From: Prevotella sp.
Lineage (GTDB): Bacteria; Bacteroidota; Bacteroidia; Bacteroidales; Bacteroidaceae
NCBI GenBank assembly: GCA_003483565.1
Contig: DMYZ01000070.1
Coordinates: forward strand, 1-14,120
Direction of reading: 5' to 3'
DNA length: 14,120 bases
This document shows positions 1 through 7,432 of this stretch, in pieces (position 1 is the first letter of the stretch; each line of letters begins with the position of its first letter). A program made the position numbers and the translations under genes. The notes below the pieces were generated by a model. It ran no database searches. It saw nothing but the letters and a program-made list of their open reading frames with translations, and was not told where the DNA came from.

Positions 1-2015
1 TTAATACCTGTTGAAGTATCTACCCCCTGAAAAGTATTAATATAATCAGGCAAGTAATACCCCAGATGCGGCGGCTGATTATAGCCATTATTCTGCCATG
101 CTATACCCATACGGTACATGTGGTCCTGCATCAAACAAGGGACGCGGTAATCAGTAGGCTCCGTAGTGCTGAAAATATTAAGAGTACAGCTGTCTGTAGA
201 ATCCCAAAGAACAAGTTCCTCCCGCCAGTCACCAAAAAGATCACACTGAAGATTTGGAGTAGCTTTGGTGCCATTGCAAGAAGTAGAATTTCCATACGAG
301 CCTACTGCAGAACGACCTATAGTAAATTCCCTGCTACCAGATCCCGTCCATTTTGATATACTTGTACCGTCTTCCATCTCTTCATAAGGGTCACCATCCC
401 AGAAAATGCGGAAGTTCATCCCCATTGTCTGGGCATAACTGCCATCTATGCCCGCAATTTTGTTTCCTTTAATATCATAAGTCCCCGTTTGAGTAGCATA
501 AGTAAATTCACAACCACGATAAGCAGGATCTATATCTGCAATAAGACCACGGCCTGTATCACGTGTTCCCGTTTTCCATAATATCTTTTCACCTGTTGCA
601 GCATCACGAAGATCATATCCCCACGGGCTATCCTCATGGACCATAAAATATTCATAACCGGGACGATCCGGATCAAAATCACCTAAATGTTGAGCATCAC
701 CATGACCAAGACCTGTTGAATAAAGTAATTTGCCATCATTATCTACAGCAGCCGAACCAAAGCAGATTTCATCCTTGCCATCACCGTCAACATCACCTAC
801 ACTGATGTTATGGGGTCCCTGCCCATAACAAGTATAAGAATCATTGACATTATAAGTATTTTTATTATAGGTATAAACCGTTTTTTGAGTCAATGCCGGT
901 CCGTAGAGGTCAACTTCAGACTTAGACACGGATGCATGCAGCCACTTAGTACTAAGCTGCTTGCCATCAAAATCAACAGCCCATACATAGCTTCTGGTAT
1001 AATAGCCGCGACACATCACCGCACTTGGATTGGCATCAGCACCATCAAGGTAGGCTACTGTTGCATTATATCGCTCAGAGCGATTGGCATAAGAATCACC
1101 CCAAAAACTCTTGTCCGGATAAGCGCCTACCTGATTGAATGTCCCGGCACGGTTTGGATTATAATAAATAGTATGAATAGCTGCACCCGTAAGACCATTA
1201 AATACGGTAAGGTATTCCGGACCACTCATAATTCTTCCATAGCTGTCACGATAAACCATAGTATTATCCTGAGACTTTATCGCTGCATCGGTAGCTGCCT
1301 GATTGACATAATTTCCGGCTCCATCTATTGTTCCCGGTGCCGTTTTACAAATCATTTCAGCCTTGCCGTCCCGGTCGAAATCATAAACAAGGAACTGGGT
1401 ATAATGAGCTCCTGCCCTAATATTTTCACCAAGATCAACACGCCAGAGTTTTGTTCCGTCAAGTTTATAGCAGTCAATATACACATTACCGGTGATTCCA
1501 CTCTGACTATTATCCTTTGAATTGGTTGGATCCCATTTTACAAAAAGTTCATACTGTCCGTCACCGTCAACATCACCCACAGAACAGTCATTAGGCGTAT
1601 AGGCATAACCACTACCGGAAGCAGGGCGGTCCAGTTTTATCGACTTATACACACTTCCCCATGGAGTTACAGCAGCAGTAGTATCTACAGCTACACCATT
1701 ATGAAGAGTTACTACCTGCCATTGAGTAGTAGCAGTACCCACTACAGACAGAGATGTTGCATTTAGAATATTACTTTTATAGGGTTCTCCATCTTTCAAC
1801 AAGGTGAAAGATGTACCCGTATCATCCGTTCCTAAATAGCGCCAGGAAACAAAATACTTACCGCTGACAGCCGTATTGATAACGACAAGTCCACGATCAA
1901 GCTTCTCCATCATTGACGTGGGTGTATCTGTAGGAGCAGGCTTGTGGACCTGTGCTGCAATGGGTTGGAACGAAACGATGACAAACAAAGAAAATACTAT
2001 TTTTTTGATATTCAT
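1..2015 (-). CDS. Rhamnogalacturonan lyase, PL11 family, 3' end cut by window edge
   Basis: The reading frame opens at the ATG at 2015 and stays open for 671 codons to the window edge, so its stop lies outside. PL11 enzymes cleave the rhamnose-galacturonate backbone of RG-I by calcium-dependent beta-elimination. Residues 1-22 form a signal peptide (MNIKKIVF...PIAAQ). The rest matches the PL11 catalytic domain: MEKLDRGLV near residue 36, three calcium-type loops (DVDGDGQYE at 148, DFDRDGKAE at 212, DVDGDGKDE at 408), GLGHGD around 435-440, the NGTK motif at 581-584, then DLFGDWREE and GYNQPPH. As I recall the Bacillus subtilis YesW structure, NGTK is a substrate-contact segment. The last visible residues are STGI, like the linker that starts the C-terminal tail in the neighbouring secreted proteins, so probably only a short tail is missing. 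It lies 15 bases after the lipoprotein gene and is probably cotranscribed with it. Family call is firm; endo or exo mode cannot be read from sequence. Confidence 0.93.
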   Translation of the reverse strand, partial: MNIKKIVFSLFVIVSFQPIAAQVHKPAPTDTPTSMMEKLDRGLVVINTAVSGKYFVSWRYLGTDDTGTSFTLLKDGEPYKSNILNATSLSVVGTATTQWQVVTLHNGVAVDTTAAVTPWGSVYKSIKLDRPASGSGYAYTPNDCSVGDVDGDGQYELFVKWDPTNSKDNSQSGITGNVYIDCYKLDGTKLWRVDLGENIRAGAHYTQFLVYDFDRDGKAEMICKTAPGTIDGAGNYVNQAATDAAIKSQDNTMVYRDSYGRIMSGPEYLTVFNGLTGAAIHTIYYNPNRAGTFNQVGAYPDKSFWGDSYANRSERYNATVAYLDGADANPSAVMCRGYYTRSYVWAVDFDGKQLSTKWLHASVSKSEVDLYGPALTQKTVYTYNKNTYNVNDSYTCYGQGPHNISVGDVDGDGKDEICFGSAAVDNDGKLLYSTGLGHGDAQHLGDFDPDRPGYEYFMVHEDSPWGYDLRDAATGEKILWKTGTRDTGRGLIADIDPAYRGCEFTYATQTGTYDIKGNKIAGIDGSYAQTMGMNFRIFWDGDPYEEMEDGTSISKWTGSGSREFTIGRSAVGSYGNSTSCNGTKATPNLQCDLFGDWREELVLWDSTDSCTLNIFSTTEPTDYRVPCLMQDHMYRMGIAWQNNGYNQPPHLGYYLPDYINTFQGVDTSTGI

Positions 2016-2030
2016 GATATTTACAGAACT

Positions 2031-2639
2031 TTATTGTACCTTTTCAGCAAGAGTAGTGTAACTGATAGAATTAGTACCGGAACACAACGAAGATTTATCC
2101 TCATTATCCACAACAAGATCAGTTACCGTAAAAGTAATCTGCAAAGTACCCTGTGAAGAATAATAAATGCCCGTCGTTGAAATTTGAGCCCATCCGGTAT
2201 GCTTAACTCCATCTTTAGTAAAAGTAAAATTCAACTGACTGGTATGACTATTATCCGTCTTAAAATTCATAATACTACTACTAAGAAAACCCACACTGTC
2301 AAGAGGAGCGACATACTCATCTTCTGATGAAACATTGATATGATTGTAATCATTAGGGTACAAATTATAAAAAATATTTCCCATTGGAAATTCACTTACC
2401 TTTACATCAGTAGAAACTGCACCGGATATATTATCATCAGTTATCTTAAACTTGAGTGCAACTGCAGTATTATCCAACAACGTCAAATTGCCTGTATACT
2501 CAGACTTAACAGATGCAAAGATACCATCAAACAAACTTGTATAATCTTCCGTTGTTGCAGTATCATCAGAACAAGAAATAAATCCTATGCCTGTAAAAAA
2601 CAAGCATAGGATAATTAGATATATTTTTAATTTATGCAT
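2031..2639 (-). CDS. Small surface or periplasmic lipoprotein, DUF4840-like
   Basis: A 202-residue protein that begins with a lipoprotein signal peptide: MHKLKIYL, a hydrophobic core, and a lipobox ending at Cys23 (GFISC). The residues right after the cysteine are SDD; acidic residues there are typical of the Bacteroidota surface-export signal, so surface exposure is plausible but inferred. The mature part is rich in beta-strand-like alternation and contains SVKSEYTGNLTL near residue 50 and VKHTGWAQIS near 148. This length and the early 'Y-(T/S)-G-x-L' pattern resemble Bacteroidota lipoproteins annotated DUF4840, whose function is unknown to me; the assignment is tentative. It sits between two PL11 lyases, 16 bases after one and 15 bases before the other, so it is translated from the same message. 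A role in glycan binding or enzyme anchoring would fit but nothing in the sequence proves it. No catalytic motif was seen. Confidence 0.85.
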   Translation of the reverse strand: MHKLKIYLIILCLFFTGIGFISCSDDTATTEDYTSLFDGIFASVKSEYTGNLTLLDNTAVALKFKITDDNISGAVSTDVKVSEFPMGNIFYNLYPNDYNHINVSSEDEYVAPLDSVGFLSSSIMNFKTDNSHTSQLNFTFTKDGVKHTGWAQISTTGIYYSSQGTLQITFTVTDLVVDNEDKSSLCSGTNSISYTTLAEKVQ

Positions 2640-2655
2640 TAGTCAAAAATATTAT

Positions 2656-5600
2656 TTACTTAACAACAATCTTGAAAGAATCATTGCTAACCTTGATCAC
2701 ATACACACCCGGTTTTCCGGCAATACGCCTGACATCCTGTTGTGCTCTTGCCTTAGTAGTAGTGATATCAGCAAGACGAACACCATCCACCGTATAAAGA
2801 ACACCGGAAAATTCATCATCAGCTTTCAAATTACTGATACCAGTAGTGGCTATAACTTTCAGTATTCCCGTAGGCTGATAAAGGGAAGAAGTGTCCCATG
2901 CCAAACCATCAGGAAGTTCCGGCAAGGTTATACTAGAAGGAGTACCCTGAAAACTGTTAGCTGTCCAAAGGGTAAAAGCATCACCGGCAGCCGGGACATA
3001 ACCACTATAGGCGTCAACAACAAGATTTCCATTAATAGAAATCATACTGCCAGCCTCAAGATAACTTAAACTGGATGTATATTGCTTATTATTACGGATG
3101 AAGAATTCTGCAGTGGAACCGGAATAACAGAAAATGCTGCCTTTAGCTTTCAGACTTCCCAGCTTGATCGCCTGAGTATAATTTCCCGGAGCAATAGTTC
3201 CACCATTATTAACATAGATATTATTGACATAGGCCTGACCGGCTAATATACCGGAACCGGATACAATAACATCATGATCACCAAAGAAAAGACTGGACTG
3301 AGCAGAATTCATCAAATTAAGAACGCCGCCATTGACTGTAGTGTTTCCGCCAACACCAGACTGCAATGTGCTCAGAGTCCAACTACCGGAACCGGTTTTG
3401 ACAATACTCCCACCAGAGAATGTTCCACTGAAAGTGACGTCTTCTCCAAGGTTTCCTATTGTCCATGTCCCGGAGCCAGACAGGACAGCACTGCCCTTCA
3501 AATTGCCAATAGCAAAATTCTTATTACTGTTAGTTGTTGCTACTGTGATATTCAAAGAGGCATTCTTCATGCCATTAGCATTATTAAAAGTAAATATCGG
3601 ATCATACTGACCGGTCTTATGACCAGCAATATTTAAGTTTCCGGTAAATCCGGACCAATCACCATACTCTTCCATACGTGGACCTGTAGCATACACATTC
3701 AATGTCCCAGCACCTGTCAGTGCACCCATATAATTACAGCGCTCATCCATATACCAGGAAGCAGAAGCTCCCTCCGGAACATTGATATTGGCATTATTGG
3801 TTGAATAAGTATAGATGTTATCCGGGTCATACAGGGTTCCCCCATTCAAGACGATCGTAGCAGGATAGCCATGAAGAGCATTGTTCTCTGTGCCATTGAC
3901 TACGCCGTCATCTATAGTCAAGCTGCCATAACCGGCAGTCGGAGCAAGAACCAAAGTACCATCACCAGTCTTGGTCAAAGTATTTCCAGTCCCGCTGATC
4001 GCACCGTTCAATGTCAATGTGACTCCCGATTCAGTATTAATGGTACCACCATTCATATTAAGTATGAAAGGATGGTTTGTCACCATAGAAGTTTCCGGGA
4101 TCAATGTCCCGCCATTCATATAAATGGTATTCGTATATTTACCAAGAGCTCCGTTATTGACACCGTCCTTGACACCAAGACTTCCTACTGTGATTGAACC
4201 TCCATTAATGTTAGTAGAACCTGTAAAGGTATTTATATTATTAATTGTCACATTGGCTGTACCCTTCTTGGTAATACTTGATGTACCTACAATACTGTCA
4301 CCGGTCAATATATAATTCAAGGTAGTATTATCAAATGTGACACTCCCCGGTGAAACCGGTTCAGCAATATTGATATCACCTTTGGAAGCATTATCATTAA
4401 AAGTCACCTGATCCCCTGTCACAAAAACATCAGAAGACTCAGTACTGCTATTCTCAAAATTATCCTTGTCTGCAAGATTCCACACATTATCCGTTTCACC
4501 GGTCCATACTACAGAAGCAGGATCACGAAGATCAGCTACTGCCAAAAGGATTTTCCCGTCAACATAACTTAACGAGGCTTTATGTCCCCTCAAGCCGGTA
4601 ATTTTGATACTGCCTAGATCACCGGATATGGAGTCGACTTTAGCAATGGTGTAGACACCAGCTTTCACACTGTCTCCATCTGCGGTAAAGTTAAAACGCG
4701 GAACAAGATATTCCGGCCCGTACTTCCAGTCTTTCTTCTCAAGCTTCAGTACCTTAGCAGTCACTGTATCTGAAGAATGATCCGCATAAATATCAAAGTC
4801 CACGATTGAACCGAAGCCGAGGGAAAGAGTATCCGTTTCCAAGGTTCCTTTATTTTTCAATCCACCCGGACGAACAGAAGCACCGTAGTCTGCCTTGATC
4901 CCTTTGGGGAATTTACCGCCGTTGCTGTTAAGGACCGCAAAACGGTTCAACCAAACACGGCTGTTCTGCATCGTGCCATCAAAATTAAGAGTTCCTGCCC
5001 ATACATCAGTATTGCCGGTATAAGTTTCTATCACCTTTGGCAAAGAAAGGACACCGTCTCCCATCTTCACCATGCGCATACTCCCTGTAAAGGCTCCGCC
5101 TGTAAGGGTGTGAGTATAATAAATCGTTTCTATGTTGTCATTGTCCTGATGCCCCTTCACCCAAGAAGGTGCATTATCATAAAAAATATACGGTTTTGCT
5201 CCGTCACTGACGTTAACGGTCATATCATTTGTCTCTGCAAGAATAATCTGCTTGTCATCTACAGAAGAAGAAATGGTACCATTATTGCTGATTTCCGTAC
5301 GGTCTGTCATCATCGGTGACGGTGGTGCGGAAGTGATTCCTTCCATCTGACCCAGGAAGAAACTTGGATGCGGTGTCTGGTTGTAACCCAGCATCTGCCA
5401 CACGATAGACTCACGATATTGCGGATCTTGCATCAAAGTATATTCCCGATAAGTGGTAGGGATATTAGTTGTATAGATACGGATATCGCCAGACGGAGTA
5501 CGGGCTACGATCTCCTCACGCCAGTCGCCGAAGAGATCAGCTTCCAGACAAGGCGTTCCTTTAGTACCATTATTAGTAACAGCTCCGTTTAATGTTGCAA

Positions 5601-7209
5601 TCAGGCCCTTTCCATATTTATAAATACCAGGGGTCGAGTTTTCACCATTGGTATAATCATAGGACTCGTCACAAAGATCACCATCCCAATAGATGCGGAA
5701 ATTCTGAGTGACCCCTCCGGCATTCTCTGAGTCTACATGCTTATTGGTAACACAACTGATCAAGCTCTCGGAATCATAAGCCGTAATAAACTGTGCTCCC
5801 GGAATGTTATTATCAAAGTTTCCGGCAAGGGCACGCCCGGCATCGCGAGATCCTGTGACACGATAATATATTTTGCTTGTCGTAGCATCACGATAGTCAT
5901 TAACCGGATTGTCCTCACAACATGCGGCAATTTCCTGACCGTGAATATAGGGATTGAAATCACCGATATGGAAAGAATCACCATGACCGAGACCAGTAGA
6001 ACTAAGGCCCTGTCCGTCATCGTCAATGACATCAGAACCAAAGATAATCTCATCACGACCATCCCAGTCTACATCAGCACACTGCATGTTATGATAGCCT
6101 TGACCATACCATATAGAGCCCGGAGTATTATTCGACCAGCGCCAGCGCTCGACAAGTTTGTGGGTAGCCGGATCAACATCAAAAGTAACCAGTTTTTGGC
6201 GGGTATAAATGCCACGTCCCAAAGCAATACTCGGATGCCGGCCGTCAAGATAAGGAGCCCAGATATAATTTTTACTACTGCGATGACCATAGCCGTCACC
6301 CCATGCAGCAGCCAGATCAGTCTCGCCATCTTCCAGTCTCTTCAAAGGATATTCCATATAGGTAGGATGGGTATCCGGTCCTATATTATAAGGCACACCT
6401 GTGGCACCATTAAAATAAACAAGATATTCGGCACCTGTATGAGTGAATGTTGTAGCACCGCCACGTACCAAGTCAGGACGGGTATTCACATTAGGGTCAC
6501 CGATAACATAACTCTTGCCGTCGGCAGCATGAATCGTAAGCCCATCAGCAGCACGCATCACACATTCTGCCTTACCATCTCCATCCCAGTCATAAGCACC
6601 GATATCAATCTCATTACTCTGGAAATCAACCATATTACGGCCAACATCTACCCACCACAAACGAGTGCCATTAAGTTTATAAGCCTCAATTCTGTCGAAA
6701 TCAGTAGCATCATTAGGATAAGATTTAGCTGCATCCTGGGTATTCACCATCTTGACGATAAGATCATACTCACCATCACCGTCAAGATCGGCAGCAGTGG
6801 CATCATTTGGTTCATAATCCTTAGTTATATCCGTTTTACCGTCATTGGATATTCGTGTCGGAGCCTTCAACTCAATATAATTATCCGCCCATGGAGTAAC
6901 CGTTTTACTGTCGGTACCCTCCACACCACGGACAACGGGACGGACAGTATAAGTATCAGATACAGAGCCACCTGTATCTGTATAATTAGATACATTAAGA
7001 GGTTCACTGTTCAATTTTGTTCCATTCCGATAGACGTTGTATTTCACGTCATAATATTCCTCACCAAGAACACGCCAGCTGAGGAATATCCCTCCATCAG
7101 CTTTCATGGCGACAAGTCCCCGGTCCAGCTTTTCCATCTGTCGCTGAGCAAAGCATGGGAAGAAGGTCAGCAAGGCCATGGCAACAGATAAAATTAACTT
7201 TTTATTCAT
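2656..7209 (-). CDS. Giant PL11 rhamnogalacturonan lyase with repeat-rich beta extension and sorting-like tail
   Basis: A 1517-residue secreted protein, more than twice the usual PL11 length (about 600). Residues 1-22 are a signal peptide (MNKKLILS...FAQ). Residues about 24-625 are a complete PL11 domain: MEKLDRGLVAM, calcium-type loops DLDGDGEYD (141) and DWDGDGKAE (207), VDWDGRDE (380), GLGHGD (406-411), NGTK (547-550), DLFGDWREE (559-567) and GYNQTPHPSFFLGQ (608-621). Residues about 640-890 are beta-rich and unassigned. Residues about 900-1350 carry degenerate repeats like the autotransporter-associated beta-strand repeat: VWTGETDNVWN (900), SITKKGTANVTI (978), TFTGSTNINGGSI (994), TKTGDGTLVL (1079), VKTGSGSWTLS (1270), NTTVNGGVLNL (1289). 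No outer-membrane barrel follows. Residues about 1455-1517 form a sorting-domain-like tail (TTGISNL, LYTVDGVRL, GVYVIKV, ending FKIVVK). It is the first gene after an internal terminator and promoter. The action on RG-I is confident; the role of the extension is not known. Confidence 0.94.
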   Translation of the reverse strand: MNKKLILSVAMALLTFFPCFAQRQMEKLDRGLVAMKADGGIFLSWRVLGEEYYDVKYNVYRNGTKLNSEPLNVSNYTDTGGSVSDTYTVRPVVRGVEGTDSKTVTPWADNYIELKAPTRISNDGKTDITKDYEPNDATAADLDGDGEYDLIVKMVNTQDAAKSYPNDATDFDRIEAYKLNGTRLWWVDVGRNMVDFQSNEIDIGAYDWDGDGKAECVMRAADGLTIHAADGKSYVIGDPNVNTRPDLVRGGATTFTHTGAEYLVYFNGATGVPYNIGPDTHPTYMEYPLKRLEDGETDLAAAWGDGYGHRSSKNYIWAPYLDGRHPSIALGRGIYTRQKLVTFDVDPATHKLVERWRWSNNTPGSIWYGQGYHNMQCADVDWDGRDEIIFGSDVIDDDGQGLSSTGLGHGDSFHIGDFNPYIHGQEIAACCEDNPVNDYRDATTSKIYYRVTGSRDAGRALAGNFDNNIPGAQFITAYDSESLISCVTNKHVDSENAGGVTQNFRIYWDGDLCDESYDYTNGENSTPGIYKYGKGLIATLNGAVTNNGTKGTPCLEADLFGDWREEIVARTPSGDIRIYTTNIPTTYREYTLMQDPQYRESIVWQMLGYNQTPHPSFFLGQMEGITSAPPSPMMTDRTEISNNGTISSSVDDKQIILAETNDMTVNVSDGAKPYIFYDNAPSWVKGHQDNDNIETIYYTHTLTGGAFTGSMRMVKMGDGVLSLPKVIETYTGNTDVWAGTLNFDGTMQNSRVWLNRFAVLNSNGGKFPKGIKADYGASVRPGGLKNKGTLETDTLSLGFGSIVDFDIYADHSSDTVTAKVLKLEKKDWKYGPEYLVPRFNFTADGDSVKAGVYTIAKVDSISGDLGSIKITGLRGHKASLSYVDGKILLAVADLRDPASVVWTGETDNVWNLADKDNFENSSTESSDVFVTGDQVTFNDNASKGDINIAEPVSPGSVTFDNTTLNYILTGDSIVGTSSITKKGTANVTINNINTFTGSTNINGGSITVGSLGVKDGVNNGALGKYTNTIYMNGGTLIPETSMVTNHPFILNMNGGTINTESGVTLTLNGAISGTGNTLTKTGDGTLVLAPTAGYGSLTIDDGVVNGTENNALHGYPATIVLNGGTLYDPDNIYTYSTNNANINVPEGASASWYMDERCNYMGALTGAGTLNVYATGPRMEEYGDWSGFTGNLNIAGHKTGQYDPIFTFNNANGMKNASLNITVATTNSNKNFAIGNLKGSAVLSGSGTWTIGNLGEDVTFSGTFSGGSIVKTGSGSWTLSTLQSGVGGNTTVNGGVLNLMNSAQSSLFFGDHDVIVSGSGILAGQAYVNNIYVNNGGTIAPGNYTQAIKLGSLKAKGSIFCYSGSTAEFFIRNNKQYTSSLSYLEAGSMISINGNLVVDAYSGYVPAAGDAFTLWTANSFQGTPSSITLPELPDGLAWDTSSLYQPTGILKVIATTGISNLKADDEFSGVLYTVDGVRLADITTTKARAQQDVRRIAGKPGVYVIKVSNDSFKIVVK
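3310..4512 (-). repeat. Autotransporter-associated-like beta-strand repeats encoded in the giant PL11 gene
   Basis: Protein-level degenerate repeats spanning residues about 900-1300 of the 1517-aa lyase. The recurring unit is 'K-x-G-x-G-(T/S)-x-x-L' followed 15-30 residues later by 'G-x-(T/L)-x-(V/I)-x-(G/D)-G-x-(L/I/V)'. Examples are TKKGTANVTI...NINGGSI, TKTGDGTLVL...LTIDDGVV, SGSGTWTI and VKTGSGSWTL...TVNGGVL, with extra 'MNGGTL', 'MNGGTI' and 'LNGGTL' turns in between. In known families such repeats build a right-handed beta-helix stalk. The repeats are diverged at DNA level; I saw no long identical copies. Confidence 0.7.
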
Positions 7210-7249
7210 ACAAAATTTCGTTATTAATTAGATGATTTAGATTTTTGAA

Positions 7250-7278
7250 CAAAAGTAGTGTGGAAACATGATAGGAAA
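7250..7278 (-). promoter_or_regulatory. Probable Bacteroidota sigma-ABfr-type promoter for the PL11 unit
   Basis: Read on the minus strand, positions 7257-7250 give TACTTTTG, an exact match to the Bacteroidota -7 consensus TAnnTTTG. The upstream element at 7278-7275 reads TTTC, one base off the TTTG of the -33 box, with a 17-base spacer (slightly short). The -7 box ends 41 bases before the ATG at 7209, which leaves an AT-rich leader of about 30-35 bases. It lies just downstream of the terminator of the preceding gene, the place where a new promoter is expected. The -7 match is seen; use as a promoter is inference. Confidence 0.55.
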
Positions 7279-7370
7279 CACTAATATTTGCTATTTAACC
7301 TATAAAAAATGATAAAGAACGTCTATATTTATTTATATAACAGCATCATCAAAATGATTAAAAGCTGAAT

Positions 7371-7410
7371 ATATAAAAAGGATTCCCTATCTTATTGATA
7401 AGGAATCCTT
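7371..7410 (-). terminator. Rho-independent terminator after the 670-aa gene
   Basis: Inverted repeat: AAGGATTCC at 7378-7386 pairs with GGAATCCTT at 7402-7410, extended inward by TATC (7388-7391) with GATA (7397-7400) across one mismatch, leaving a 5-base loop. On the minus strand the stem is followed directly by a T-run (7379-7375, TTTTT) and then TATAT. It starts 22 bases after the stop codon at 7433. This separates the susC-susD-670 aa unit from the PL11 unit. Confidence 0.85.
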
Positions 7411-7432
7411 CTGAAATCATTTTTACTATTAT

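Noticed and set aside
810..1520. 236-codon open frame on the plus strand opposite the second lyase
   Set aside because: It also lies in codon register with the PL11 frame, which shows full family motifs here. The plus-strand product shows no family features.
5737..7191. 484-codon open frame on the plus strand opposite the giant lyase
   Set aside because: It is in exact codon register with the lyase, so it stays open only because the lyase avoids TTA, CTA and TCA codons. The product has no recognisable domain, while the lyase frame is a clear PL11 protein.
7210..7432. Search for a riboswitch, small RNA or invertible promoter repeats in the largest gap
   Set aside because: Beyond the terminator stem and the promoter boxes I found no conserved fold or paired inverted repeats of the kind that flank invertible promoters.
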